This document shows positions 19,719-27,162 of a stretch of 64,000 bases of DNA, one piece after another. The DNA lies in contig JACJIB010000001.1 in NCBI GenBank assembly GCA_014138645.1, forward strand, positions 496,001 to 560,000, read 5' to 3'. Each line of letters opens with the position of its first letter. The first letter of the stretch is position 1. This DNA is from Methylorubrum thiocyanatum (GTDB lineage: Bacteria; Pseudomonadota; Alphaproteobacteria; Rhizobiales; Beijerinckiaceae). Made by a program: the position numbers and the translations under genes. Under the pieces are notes generated by a model. The model searched no databases. It was not told where the DNA came from and worked only from the letters and a program-made list of their open reading frames with translations.

Positions 19719-20060
19719 CTGAGCGCCCGGTCTTCGCGATGTGGGAGATGTCGTCGACGATCCGCGCCCGCCGCTACGCCCCCTGGCGGGTGAGCGGTCT
19801 CGGATGCCATGACCGGGAAATAACATCTCGCAGATGCGAGTTGATGAGCGGCCGATGCTGGGGGAGGCATTCGTACCGCGCAGGGCAATTTAAGATGATT
19901 CCAGAAGATGCCCGTTCCTGGAATGGCTGAAGGGTGTTTTCGACCAGTCTCGCGAAAGTCGGAGTGCGAACTTTGATGCGATGCATCAAAGTTCAGGGTG
20001 CAGGAAATCACCTGGCGGCCGGGTGCATGCGGCTGCGCGCGGCCTGAAACGGAAACCGTG
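19719..20060. other. Upstream region of fdh4AB
   Basis: About 340 bases between pyrD (ending at 20061) and fdh4A, both on the minus strand. It is AT-richer than the flanks and holds two dyads: a six-base one at 19827-19840 (CTCGCA-GA-TGCGAG) and a twelve-base one at 19968-19994. Short frames crossing it lack support. Confidence 0.6.
19968..19994. promoter_or_regulatory. Perfect 12-base inverted repeat upstream of fdh4A
   Basis: GAACTTTGATGC (19968-19979), three bases, GCATCAAAGTTC (19983-19994): a perfect 27-base palindrome with no T-run after it. It lies 250 bases upstream of fdh4A and 67 bases past the pyrD stop. It looks more like an operator for a dimeric regulator than a terminator, but it could also end pyrD transcription. 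Confidence 0.55.
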
Positions 20061-21137
20061 TCAGGCGCTCCGGGCGATCTCCGCGGCGTCCCGGCCGACG
20101 ACGGGCGCGAGGCTCGTCAGCCCCTCCGCCCGCAGCCGCTGGCTCAGGCCGCGCTTGATCGCGCCGACCAGTCCCGGCCCCTCGTAGACGAGGGCGGAGT
20201 AGAGCTGGACCAAGCGCGCGCCGGCGCGGATCTTGGTCCAGGCGGTCTCGGCCGAGTCGATGCCGCCGACGCCGACCAGCGGGATCCGATCGCCGACGCG
20301 CAGATAGGTCTCGGCCAACAGCCGCGTCGCCGGACCGAACAGCGGCCGGCCGGACAGGCCGCCGGTCTCCTTGGCGAGTGCCGATTCGGCCAGCGTCGCG
20401 GGCCGAGCGATCGTCGTGTTCGAGACGACGAGCCCCTGGATGCCGCGCCGGAGCGCCGTCGCCGTCATGGCATCGAGCCCTTCGAGCGCGATGTCGGGGG
20501 CGATCTTGAGGATCACCGCGGCGCTCGATCCGCTGGCGTCGCGGGCGGCGACGACGCGGGCCAGCAGGTCGTCGAGGAAGGCTTCGCCCTGAAGGTCGCG
20601 CAGGCCCGGCGTATTGGGCGAGGAGACGTTGACGGTGATGAAGGCGACGTGCGGCGCGAGCCGTTGGGTGCAGGCGACGTAGTCGGCGAGCCGGTCCTGC
20701 GATTCCTTGTTGGCGCCGATATTGACGCCGACGATGCCCGCGCGCCCGGCGCGGGCCTGGAGCCGGCCGGCGACCACGTCGAGCCCCTCGCTGTTGAGGC
20801 CGAAGCGGTTGATCACCGCCCGGTCGCGCGCGAGGCGGAACACCCGCGGGCGCGGATTGCCGGGCTGCGGCCGCGGCACCACCCCGCCGACCTCGACGAA
20901 GCCGAAGCCGAGGCCGAGCAGCGCGTCGGCCACCCGCGCGCCCTTGTCGAAGCCGGCAGCCAGGCCGACCGGGTTGGGAAAGCGCTGCCCGAACGCCTCG
21001 ACGGCGAGTGCGGCGTCGTCGGCCGGCGGCCGGCGCGGCGGCAGCAGCGCGAGGCCGCGGATCGTCAGGTCGTGTGCCGTCTCGGCGTCGAGTCCGTGCA
21101 GCAGCGGCCGGGCGAGGGGGAAGAGCGCGTCGATCAT
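20061..21137 (-). CDS. pyrD: Dihydroorotate dehydrogenase (quinone), class 2
   Basis: Oxidises dihydroorotate to orotate with quinone as acceptor, fourth step of pyrimidine synthesis, at the inner membrane. 358 residues. The N-terminal amphipathic helix typical of class 2 ([19 protein letters not shown]) is followed by the FMN barrel. The segments [34 protein letters not shown] with the catalytic Ser, KIAPD, and VGVGGI are all present. Start ATG at 21137 overlaps the stop of the upstream DUF952 gene by four bases. Confidence 0.96.
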   Translation of the reverse strand: MIDALFPLARPLLHGLDAETAHDLTIRGLALLPPRRPPADDAALAVEAFGQRFPNPVGLAAGFDKGARVADALLGLGFGFVEVGGVVPRPQPGNPRPRVFRLARDRAVINRFGLNSEGLDVVAGRLQARAGRAGIVGVNIGANKESQDRLADYVACTQRLAPHVAFITVNVSSPNTPGLRDLQGEAFLDDLLARVVAARDASGSSAAVILKIAPDIALEGLDAMTATALRRGIQGLVVSNTTIARPATLAESALAKETGGLSGRPLFGPATRLLAETYLRVGDRIPLVGVGGIDSAETAWTKIRAGARLVQLYSALVYEGPGLVGAIKRGLSQRLRAEGLTSLAPVVGRDAAEIARSA

Positions 21138-21484
21138 GCCTGCAGGATCCCGGCCGGGAAGACGTGCCGCCCGTCCGCCCCGAGGGGCAGGTCGGCCACC
21201 GCGCGCACGGCGCTCAAGGGCAGGTCGCCGTAGAGGTGCGGGAACAGGGCGCCGCCCCGCGACGGCTCGAACCGCAAAGCCGGCCCGAGGGCGTCGGCCG
21301 CGACGGCAACCAGCAGCAGGTCGTCCTGCCCGGCAAAGTGGCGGGCGGCGGTCTCGGCCACCTGCTCGGCCGTCGAAAAGTGGATGAAGCCGTCGGCGCG
21401 GTCGACCGGCGCGCCGGTGAAGCGGCCCAGCGACTCGGCCTCCCGCCACAGGTCGCGCGGGCAGATTTTGTAGACGAGGGCCAT
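21134..21484 (-). CDS. DUF952 family protein
   Basis: 116 residues, the usual family size. It opens [17 protein letters not shown] and contains the conserved [19 protein letters not shown] block and [13 protein letters not shown] near the C-terminus. Function of DUF952 is unknown; the fold resembles ADP-ribosyltransferase-like or glutathione S-transferase-adjacent small proteins in various annotations, none of which is established here. It is co-transcribed with pyrD, with an ATGA overlap, an arrangement often seen in Rhizobiales. Confidence 0.88.
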   Translation of the reverse strand: MALVYKICPRDLWREAESLGRFTGAPVDRADGFIHFSTAEQVAETAARHFAGQDDLLLVAVAADALGPALRFEPSRGGALFPHLYGDLPLSAVRAVADLPLGADGRHVFPAGILQA

Positions 21485-21706
21485 CCGCTCTCCGGGGTCA
21501 ATCCTTCGGAGCGATAGAACGGGTGCCCCGGCGCGGCAACCGGGCTGATGTGATACCGGATACGGGGTGCGACGCCTTCACCGCAGGCCGCGCAGATGCG
21601 ACACTGCCCTGTCCGGATGCACCGATTGCGTCCCGGTTCGGCGGGTTCTAGTTTCCTAACTTTAGGCCGTATGTCTCAACGGCACACGCGCCGGTTTGAG
21701 GCCGCT

Positions 21707-22339
21707 ATGCTGTCGCACGAGCAGATCTGGACTGCGATCGACCGGTTGGCCGAGCGCCACGGCTTCTCCGCCTCGGGGCTGGCCCGGCGTGCGGGCCTCG
21801 ACGCCACGAGCTTCAACCGCTCGAAGCGGGTCGGGCCCGATGGGCGCAAGCGCTGGCCGTCCACCGAGTCGATCGCGAAGGTGCTCTCAGCCACCGGCGC
21901 CAGCCTCGACGACTTCCTCCACCTCGTCGATTCCGGCCAGGCTTCGGCCCGGACGATGGTGCCGCTGATCGGCCTGACCCAGGCCGGATCGGGCCGCCTG
22001 TTCACCGAGGAAGGGATTCCGACGGGCGGTCCCGGCTGGGACGAGATCGAGTTCCCCGATCTCGGCGGTGACCATGCCTTCGCCCTGGAGGTGCAGGGCG
22101 ATTCGATGCTGCCGCTCTACCGCGACGGCGATGTGCTGATCGTCGCCCCCAATGCCAGTATCCGCAAGGGGGACCGGATCGTCGCCCGGCTCACCAACGG
22201 CGAGGTGGTGGCCAAGGAACTGCGCCGCCGCACGGCCCGCACCATCGAGCTGGCCTCGCTCAATCCCGACCACGAGGACCGGGCGGTGCCGCTCGCCGAC
22301 GTCGCGTGGATGGCCCGGGTGATGTGGGTGCGCCAGTAA
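21707..22339 (+). CDS. HTH / S24-family transcriptional regulator (CI/LexA-like)
   Basis: 210 residues. An N-terminal helix-turn-helix (about 1-70; ASGLARRAGLDATSFNRSKR) is followed by a C-terminal S24 peptidase-like domain with the Ser in EVQGDSMLPLYRDGD and the Lys in NGEVVAKEL, so the autocleavage dyad looks complete. Start ATG at 21707 has GAGG five bases before; the frame is open upstream to 21596. It is a chromosomally conserved type in Rhizobiales with no phage genes around it, so it is probably a cellular regulator rather than a prophage repressor. Targets are unknown. Confidence 0.85.
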   Translation: MLSHEQIWTAIDRLAERHGFSASGLARRAGLDATSFNRSKRVGPDGRKRWPSTESIAKVLSATGASLDDFLHLVDSGQASARTMVPLIGLTQAGSGRLFTEEGIPTGGPGWDEIEFPDLGGDHAFALEVQGDSMLPLYRDGDVLIVAPNASIRKGDRIVARLTNGEVVAKELRRRTARTIELASLNPDHEDRAVPLADVAWMARVMWVRQ

Positions 22340-22357
22340 GGGGCGCTCCCGGTAATC

Positions 22358-22687
22358 CTACAGCCCGGCCAGCCGGTGGGCCATGCCGAGGGCGATCTGG
22401 CCCGATAGCAGGCTCCAGCCGCAGGCGATCATCGTCGCGATCATCACGAAGGGGATCGGCCGGTGCTCGAAGCGGCGGCCCCGCAGGGTGTTGCGCAGGA
22501 TGATGAAGGGCGCGACCACCGCGATCATCGGCAGTGCGGCGAGCGCGGTCACGCCGCCGGCCTCCAGCAGGCGGAAGCTCGCCCGCCGGTTCGTGGCGTA
22601 CTCGAAGGCGCTGGCGAGCAGCCCCGCCAGCGCGAGGCCGACGATGAGCGCCTGGATCGATTCAAGGGAAGAGGGGCTCAGGCTCAT
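22358..22687 (-). CDS. Small conserved inner-membrane protein
   Basis: 109 residues with three hydrophobic segments (about 10-27, 44-67, 80-100) separated by short Arg-rich loops (RNTLRGRRFEHRP). No catalytic motif is visible. It resembles small integral proteins conserved next to housekeeping genes in Methylobacteriaceae and Bradyrhizobiaceae (DUF6949-like), but that assignment is from general likeness. It converges on the S24 regulator with 18 bases between them. Confidence 0.7.
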   Translation of the reverse strand: MSLSPSSLESIQALIVGLALAGLLASAFEYATNRRASFRLLEAGGVTALAALPMIAVVAPFIILRNTLRGRRFEHRPIPFVMIATMIACGWSLLSGQIALGMAHRLAGL

Positions 22688-22836
22688 GACGCGCGCAACG
22701 CTCCTTCTCAGGATGTAACGCGCAGTCTGACCGATCGTTTACGTCTTGTTAAGAAAGACGTTTCGTTAACGCTAACGCCGCCCACAGGTGCGAGGCCCGG
22801 AGCGGCGCTGGAGCGATCGCGGGGAGGCGTCCCGCC

Positions 22837-23052
22837 TCAGGCGTCTTCTTCGAGGTCGATGTCTAGGATCGCCATCCGGAAGGTGAAGGAGTCGTCGCCG
22901 TCCTCCTTGTCGTCGGCGAGCACACCGATCGACTCGTCGCCGATGAACACCTCGGCGGAATCGCCGGTCTTCATCGCGACGACGCGGATGCTGGCGTTGG
23001 CGAACTTGCGGCGCAGGTAATCCTGCAGCTTGGCGACTTCGGTCTTGGTCAC
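22837..23052 (-). CDS. DUF3126 family protein
   Basis: 71 residues from a GTG at 23052 with AGAAGG eight bases upstream; the frame continues to 23145 but the added residues are not family-like. The core TEVAKLQDYLRRKFANASI and the acidic end (ILDIDLEEDA) match the short alphaproteobacterial DUF3126 family of unknown function. It lies downstream of cysE on the same strand, 135 bases apart, an order common in Rhizobiales. Confidence 0.85.
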   Translation of the reverse strand: MTKTEVAKLQDYLRRKFANASIRVVAMKTGDSAEVFIGDESIGVLADDKEDGDDSFTFRMAILDIDLEEDA

Positions 23053-23187
23053 GCCGTCAACCTTCTTGCGAGGCGGTGCGTGCCAGGACGTGCGGTCCCG
23101 GCGGCAGCGCTGAGGGGCTTGTGATGGTGGTCGGCGGCTTGCCACGTCGGGGGAGGGCAGGCAACCCGCCGGAGGATGGGAGCCGCT

Positions 23188-24048
23188 TCAGATCCCGCCG
23201 GCGATATCGATGAACTCGCTCATCGCCACGAGCTGGTCCATCGAGCGGGCGGGCTCGGCGCAGCCGGCCGCACCCACGACGCGGGCCGGCACGCCGACGA
23301 CCGTGGTGTGGGGCGGCACCGAGCGGAGCACGACGGAGCCTGCCGCGACCCGGGCGCAGGCCCCGACTTCGATGTTGCCGAGGATCTTGGCGCCCGCGCC
23401 GATCATCACGCCGCGGCGGATCTTCGGGTGGCGGTCCCCGCCATGCTTGCCCGTGCCGCCGAGCGTCACCGCGTGCAGGATGGAGACGTCGTCCTCGATC
23501 ACCGCGGTGGAGCCGACCACGAGGCCGGTGGCGTGGTCGAAGAACACGCCCCGCCCGATCCGGGCAGCGGGGTGGATGTCGGTCTGGAACACCTCCGAGG
23601 ATCGGCTCTGGAGGTAGAGGGCGAGGTCGCGCCGGCCCTGGCCCCAGTACCAGTGGGCCAGCCGGTGCGCCTGGATCGCGTGGAAACCCTTGAAGTAGAG
23701 CAGCGGCTCGATCGCTCGGGTGGTGGCCGGGTCGCGGTCCATCACCGCCACGATGTCGGCGCGCATGCTCTGGCCGATGCGGGCATCGTCCTGGAGCGCC
23801 TCATGGAAGCCGTGGGCCACGAGTTCGGTCGAGAGCGAGGCGTGGCCGAGGCGGGTGGCGACGCGGTGGGCCACCGCCGCCTCGAGGCTCGGATGGTTCA
23901 GGATGGTCGCCACGAAGAACGAGGCGAGCTGCGGCTCGTCGCGCACCACCGTTTCCGCCTCGGTGCGCACGCGCGTCCAGAGCGGATCGACGATTCCGGC
24001 GATCCCTTCGCGCCCGGAAGCCGGGCTCAGCGACGGACTGGCGGACAT
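23188..24048 (-). CDS. cysE: Serine O-acetyltransferase
   Basis: Makes O-acetylserine from serine and acetyl-CoA, first step of cysteine synthesis. 286 residues, from an ATG at 24048 with a strong GAGGAGG site. An N-terminal helical domain (about 1-150) is followed by a left-handed beta-helix of hexapeptide repeats (about 160-250). Active-site segments DIHPAARIGRGVFFDHATG and ILHAVTLGGTGK are intact, including the catalytic Asp-His. It is followed by the DUF3126 gene. Confidence 0.95.
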   Translation of the reverse strand: MSASPSLSPASGREGIAGIVDPLWTRVRTEAETVVRDEPQLASFFVATILNHPSLEAAVAHRVATRLGHASLSTELVAHGFHEALQDDARIGQSMRADIVAVMDRDPATTRAIEPLLYFKGFHAIQAHRLAHWYWGQGRRDLALYLQSRSSEVFQTDIHPAARIGRGVFFDHATGLVVGSTAVIEDDVSILHAVTLGGTGKHGGDRHPKIRRGVMIGAGAKILGNIEVGACARVAAGSVVLRSVPPHTTVVGVPARVVGAAGCAEPARSMDQLVAMSEFIDIAGGI

Positions 24049-24348
24049 GCATTCCTCCTCGACAGCGCGGGCTGTCATCGGGCCTCACCGCCGCGACGCA
24101 CAATCCCGGCGGGCAGAGTGTTCGAGCCGCGCCGTCACCCTCGCCGGGCTGGCCCTGTCGATGCGGCCCGCGAGACGGGTTGCATCGCCAAGCGGTGCAC
24201 GCGGACACAACGAGTATCGCGAGAACGGCGCGGGAGAGAAGCGTTTTCGCCCGCGCGGGGTTCAGGCCCTACAGCTTGGGGCGATGGCGCGCTGCATCAA
24301 GGGGTGAGGTGACACCCTGCGGCGGATGGCGACGCCGCGCGGCCGCCG

Positions 24349-25260
24349 TCAGGCGGCCGGACGCTTGCCGCCATTGTCGTTGCCGCTGAAGCGGGCCTCG
24401 ATCACCTCGATCAGGCGCTCGGCCATGACCTCGACCGGAACGTCCGAGGTATCCACCACGGCCGATGCACGGGCATAGAGCGGCTCGCGGCTGAGCAGCA
24501 CGGCGCGCAGATCTTCCAGCACCGAGGTCGGATCGCCCTTGCCCTCGACATGGCCCTGGTCGCGCACCCGCTGCAGATGCTCCTCGGGCCGCGCCTGAAG
24601 CCAGATCGTGTAGAAGGAGGACAGGAGCAGGTCGTAGGTCAGCGGCTCGGCGACGATACTGCCGCCGGTGGCCAGCACCATCGGCCCCGGCTGCTCGGCA
24701 AGGCCGCGCAGGGCCTTCTGCTCCAAACGGCGGTAGCCCTCCTGGCCGTAGATCGCGAAAATCTCCCGCACCGACAGGCCGTTCTCGCGCTCGATCTCGG
24801 TGTTGAGCTCGACGAAGCGCCAGCCGAGATGCGCCGCGGCCATGCGGCCCAGCGTCGATTTGCCAGCGCCGCGCAGGCCCACCAGCGCCACGCGCCGCCG
24901 GACCGTGCGCGCTTCCGCGGCCGTCGAGCCCGCAAGGGCCGACTTCGCCAGGGCGATCTGGTCCGGGCTCGCCTGATCGAGCAGGTCGCGGATGACGCGC
25001 CAGTCGGAAGAAGCTTCCTGGCTCGAAACGAGGTCGTCGAGCCGCATCCCCATCGCGTTGGCGACACGCCGCAGCAGAATGATCGACACGTTGCCCTGGC
25101 CGCTCTCGAGCTGGGCGATGTAGCGTTCGGACAGGCCCGAGGCCTGCGAGAGCAGTTTGCGCGACAATCCCCGCACTGTCCGGGCGTGGCGCACCCGTCG
25201 GCCGAGTTCGTTCAGGAAGCTCGCTTCTTGCTCGGCCGCGTCGGTCATGGCCTCACTCAC
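24349..25260 (-). CDS. BoxR/BzdR-like regulator: HTH fused to shikimate-kinase-like domain
   Basis: 303 residues from a GTG at 25260 (GGAAAGGA seven bases upstream; an ATG at 25248 is possible). An N-terminal XRE helix-turn-helix (about 20-80, SRKLLSQASGLSERYIAQLE) is joined to a shikimate-kinase-like P-loop domain (about 120-290, Walker A GLRGAGKST). The two Asp of the kinase DxD motif are replaced (FVELNTEIE), and GGG reads GGS, so shikimate phosphorylation is unlikely. This layout is that of BoxR/BzdR regulators, which sense benzoyl-CoA in other bacteria. No benzoate genes are nearby, so ligand and targets are unknown. Confidence 0.85.
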   Translation of the reverse strand: MSEAMTDAAEQEASFLNELGRRVRHARTVRGLSRKLLSQASGLSERYIAQLESGQGNVSIILLRRVANAMGMRLDDLVSSQEASSDWRVIRDLLDQASPDQIALAKSALAGSTAAEARTVRRRVALVGLRGAGKSTLGRMAAAHLGWRFVELNTEIERENGLSVREIFAIYGQEGYRRLEQKALRGLAEQPGPMVLATGGSIVAEPLTYDLLLSSFYTIWLQARPEEHLQRVRDQGHVEGKGDPTSVLEDLRAVLLSREPLYARASAVVDTSDVPVEVMAERLIEVIEARFSGNDNGGKRPAA

Positions 25261-25530
25261 CTCATCGTCCTTTCCGACGCCCGCCTCGATCCATCGTCAC
25301 GCCGGGATACCCCGGACGGGGCCGTGGCGCCGTGCCCAGCTCACCCTCCGTCCCGTTGCCCGAGCCCCGCTGCAACCCACGGGCCACGGCACGCGGATGG
25401 CGAGGAAGGCGCACATCTGGAGACTGGTAGGCGGCGGCGCAACCCGCCGCGCGAGCGTAGCATCCATGCGAACTCACCGGTGGATAATATATGCTATGCC
25501 GCATTGCGAGAGATATTGCACTGCAAAACA

Positions 25531-27162
25531 CTACTCCCTCGCTGTCACGCCCTCGAAAAGGGCCCTGCCGAGCGGATCGGCCCGGAAGCCTTCCACAGTG
25601 CGGCGAACCCCCATGTGGACGACCGTGTGGGCGAGCGGCACCCAGGGCGCGGCCTCGCGGAAGCGGTTCTGCGCCTCCCGGTAGAGCCGGGTGCGGGTCT
25701 CCCGGTCGTCGGTGCCGCGGGCCGATTTGACCGCCGCATCGTATCCCGGATCGCACCAGCGGGCGAGGTTGGCGCCGCCCGGTTCCGCGGCCCGGCAGCC
25801 GAGCAGCACGTTCAGGAAGTTGTCCGGGTCGCCGTTGTCGCTGGTCCAGCCGTAGAGCATCATCGTCGGCGCGCCGCTGTAGAGCGCGGCCCGGTACGCG
25901 TTCCAGTCGCGGGTGGTGAGGCGGGCGCGGATGCCGATCCGGGCGAGGTCGGCGCGGATCATGTCCGCCACGCGCCGCCCGTCGGGGTTGTAGGGCCGAC
26001 TCACGGGCAGGTACCAGAGATCGGTCTCGAAGCCGTCGGAGAGGCCGGCCTGCGCGAGCAGGCGCGCGGCGGCCTCGCGGTCGAAGGCGGGCTCGGGCAG
26101 ATCCGGGTCGAAGGCCCAGCTCGACGGCGGCAGCGGGTTGCGCGCCACCGTGCCGGCCGGACCGTAGACGGCCTCGACGATGGCCCGGCGGTCGATGGCG
26201 AGGCTGATGGCGCGCCGCACCCTGAGGTCGTTCATCGGCGGGCGGGTGGTGTTGAGGGCGAGGTAGGCGACGTTGAGCGCCTCTCCCGACAGCAGCGCGA
26301 GGTCGTGGTCGGCCCGCACCGCGTCGAGATCCGCCGTGCCGGGGAAGGCCATGACATGGCACTCGCCCGCCTTGAGCTTGGTCAGGCGCACCGCGGTGTT
26401 CGGGGTGATCGAGAAGACGAGCCCCTCGACGGCGTCCGTCCCGACCTGTGTTCCGGCCTCCCGTGGTCTGCGCCAGTACTGCGGGAAGCTCCGATAGCGC
26501 ACGGCCACGCCGGGGCGGTAATCGACGAAGCGGAACGGGCCGGTGCCGATCGGCGCGCGGGCCAGTTCCTCCGGCGTCCCCTGGCGCATGAGATGATCGG
26601 CATATTCCGCGGACAGGATGCCGCCGAAGGCCTGAGCGAGATTGGGCAGGAAGGTCGGGTCCGGCTCCTTGAGCCGGAAGCGGACCCGGCGCGCGTCCAG
26701 CCGTTCGATGCCCTCGATCAGGCCGGCGAGCCCGAGATCGCGGAAGTAGGCGAAATCGCCGCCGACCCGGTGATACGGGTGGTCCGGCTGCCACTGGCGG
26801 AGGAAGCTGAACAGCACGTCCTCGGCCTCGAGCGGCCGGCTCGGCGTGAAGCGCGCGTTGGCGTGGAAGCGCACCCCCTCCCGCAGGAGGAAGTCGTAGG
26901 TCCGGCCGCCGTCGGAGACGGCCCAGGATTCGGCCAGCGCCGGGCGCAGGTCGGTGGTACCGGGGGCGAACTCGACGAGGCTGTTGAACATCTGCCACGT
27001 CACGCTCATGGCCGTCGTCGTGGTGACGAGACCGGGATCGAGGGCCTCCGGATCGCCCTCGGAGCAGTAGACCAAGGTCCGCGCCTGCCCCGGCACCGCG
27101 TCCCCCAGGACGGCGATGGCTGCCAGCGCGACGGCCGCGATGCGTGTCATGATCCCGGTCAT
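25531..27162 (-). CDS. Periplasmic solute-binding protein, DppA/SBP_bac_5 family
   Basis: 543 residues with a signal peptide (MTRIAAVALAAIAVLGDAV, cleavage near GQA). The mature part has the cluster C pattern: LVYCSEGDPEALDP at the start, LAESWAVSDGGRTYDFLLREGVRF, PIGTGPF, VRRAISLAIDRRAIV. Such proteins bind peptides, nickel or other small ligands. Unusually there are no ABC permease or ATPase genes beside it; instead its ATG overlaps the stop of an upstream histidine kinase gene by four bases. That coupling suggests a sensory role, presenting ligand to the kinase, rather than transport. Ligand unknown. Confidence 0.88.
   Translation of the reverse strand: MTGIMTRIAAVALAAIAVLGDAVPGQARTLVYCSEGDPEALDPGLVTTTTAMSVTWQMFNSLVEFAPGTTDLRPALAESWAVSDGGRTYDFLLREGVRFHANARFTPSRPLEAEDVLFSFLRQWQPDHPYHRVGGDFAYFRDLGLAGLIEGIERLDARRVRFRLKEPDPTFLPNLAQAFGGILSAEYADHLMRQGTPEELARAPIGTGPFRFVDYRPGVAVRYRSFPQYWRRPREAGTQVGTDAVEGLVFSITPNTAVRLTKLKAGECHVMAFPGTADLDAVRADHDLALLSGEALNVAYLALNTTRPPMNDLRVRRAISLAIDRRAIVEAVYGPAGTVARNPLPPSSWAFDPDLPEPAFDREAAARLLAQAGLSDGFETDLWYLPVSRPYNPDGRRVADMIRADLARIGIRARLTTRDWNAYRAALYSGAPTMMLYGWTSDNGDPDNFLNVLLGCRAAEPGGANLARWCDPGYDAAVKSARGTDDRETRTRLYREAQNRFREAAPWVPLAHTVVHMGVRRTVEGFRADPLGRALFEGVTARE

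Noticed and set aside
19774..19989. 71-codon minus-strand frame upstream of fdh4A
   Set aside because: No ribosome site or family likeness; it overlaps the two dyads of the control region.
19968..19994. FNR/Crp-type site in the palindrome
   Set aside because: TTGAT and ATCAA half-sites are present but separated by seven bases instead of four.
22735..22790. CtrA binding site (TTAA-N7-TTAA)
   Set aside because: GTTAA half-sites occur but the spacing is wrong.
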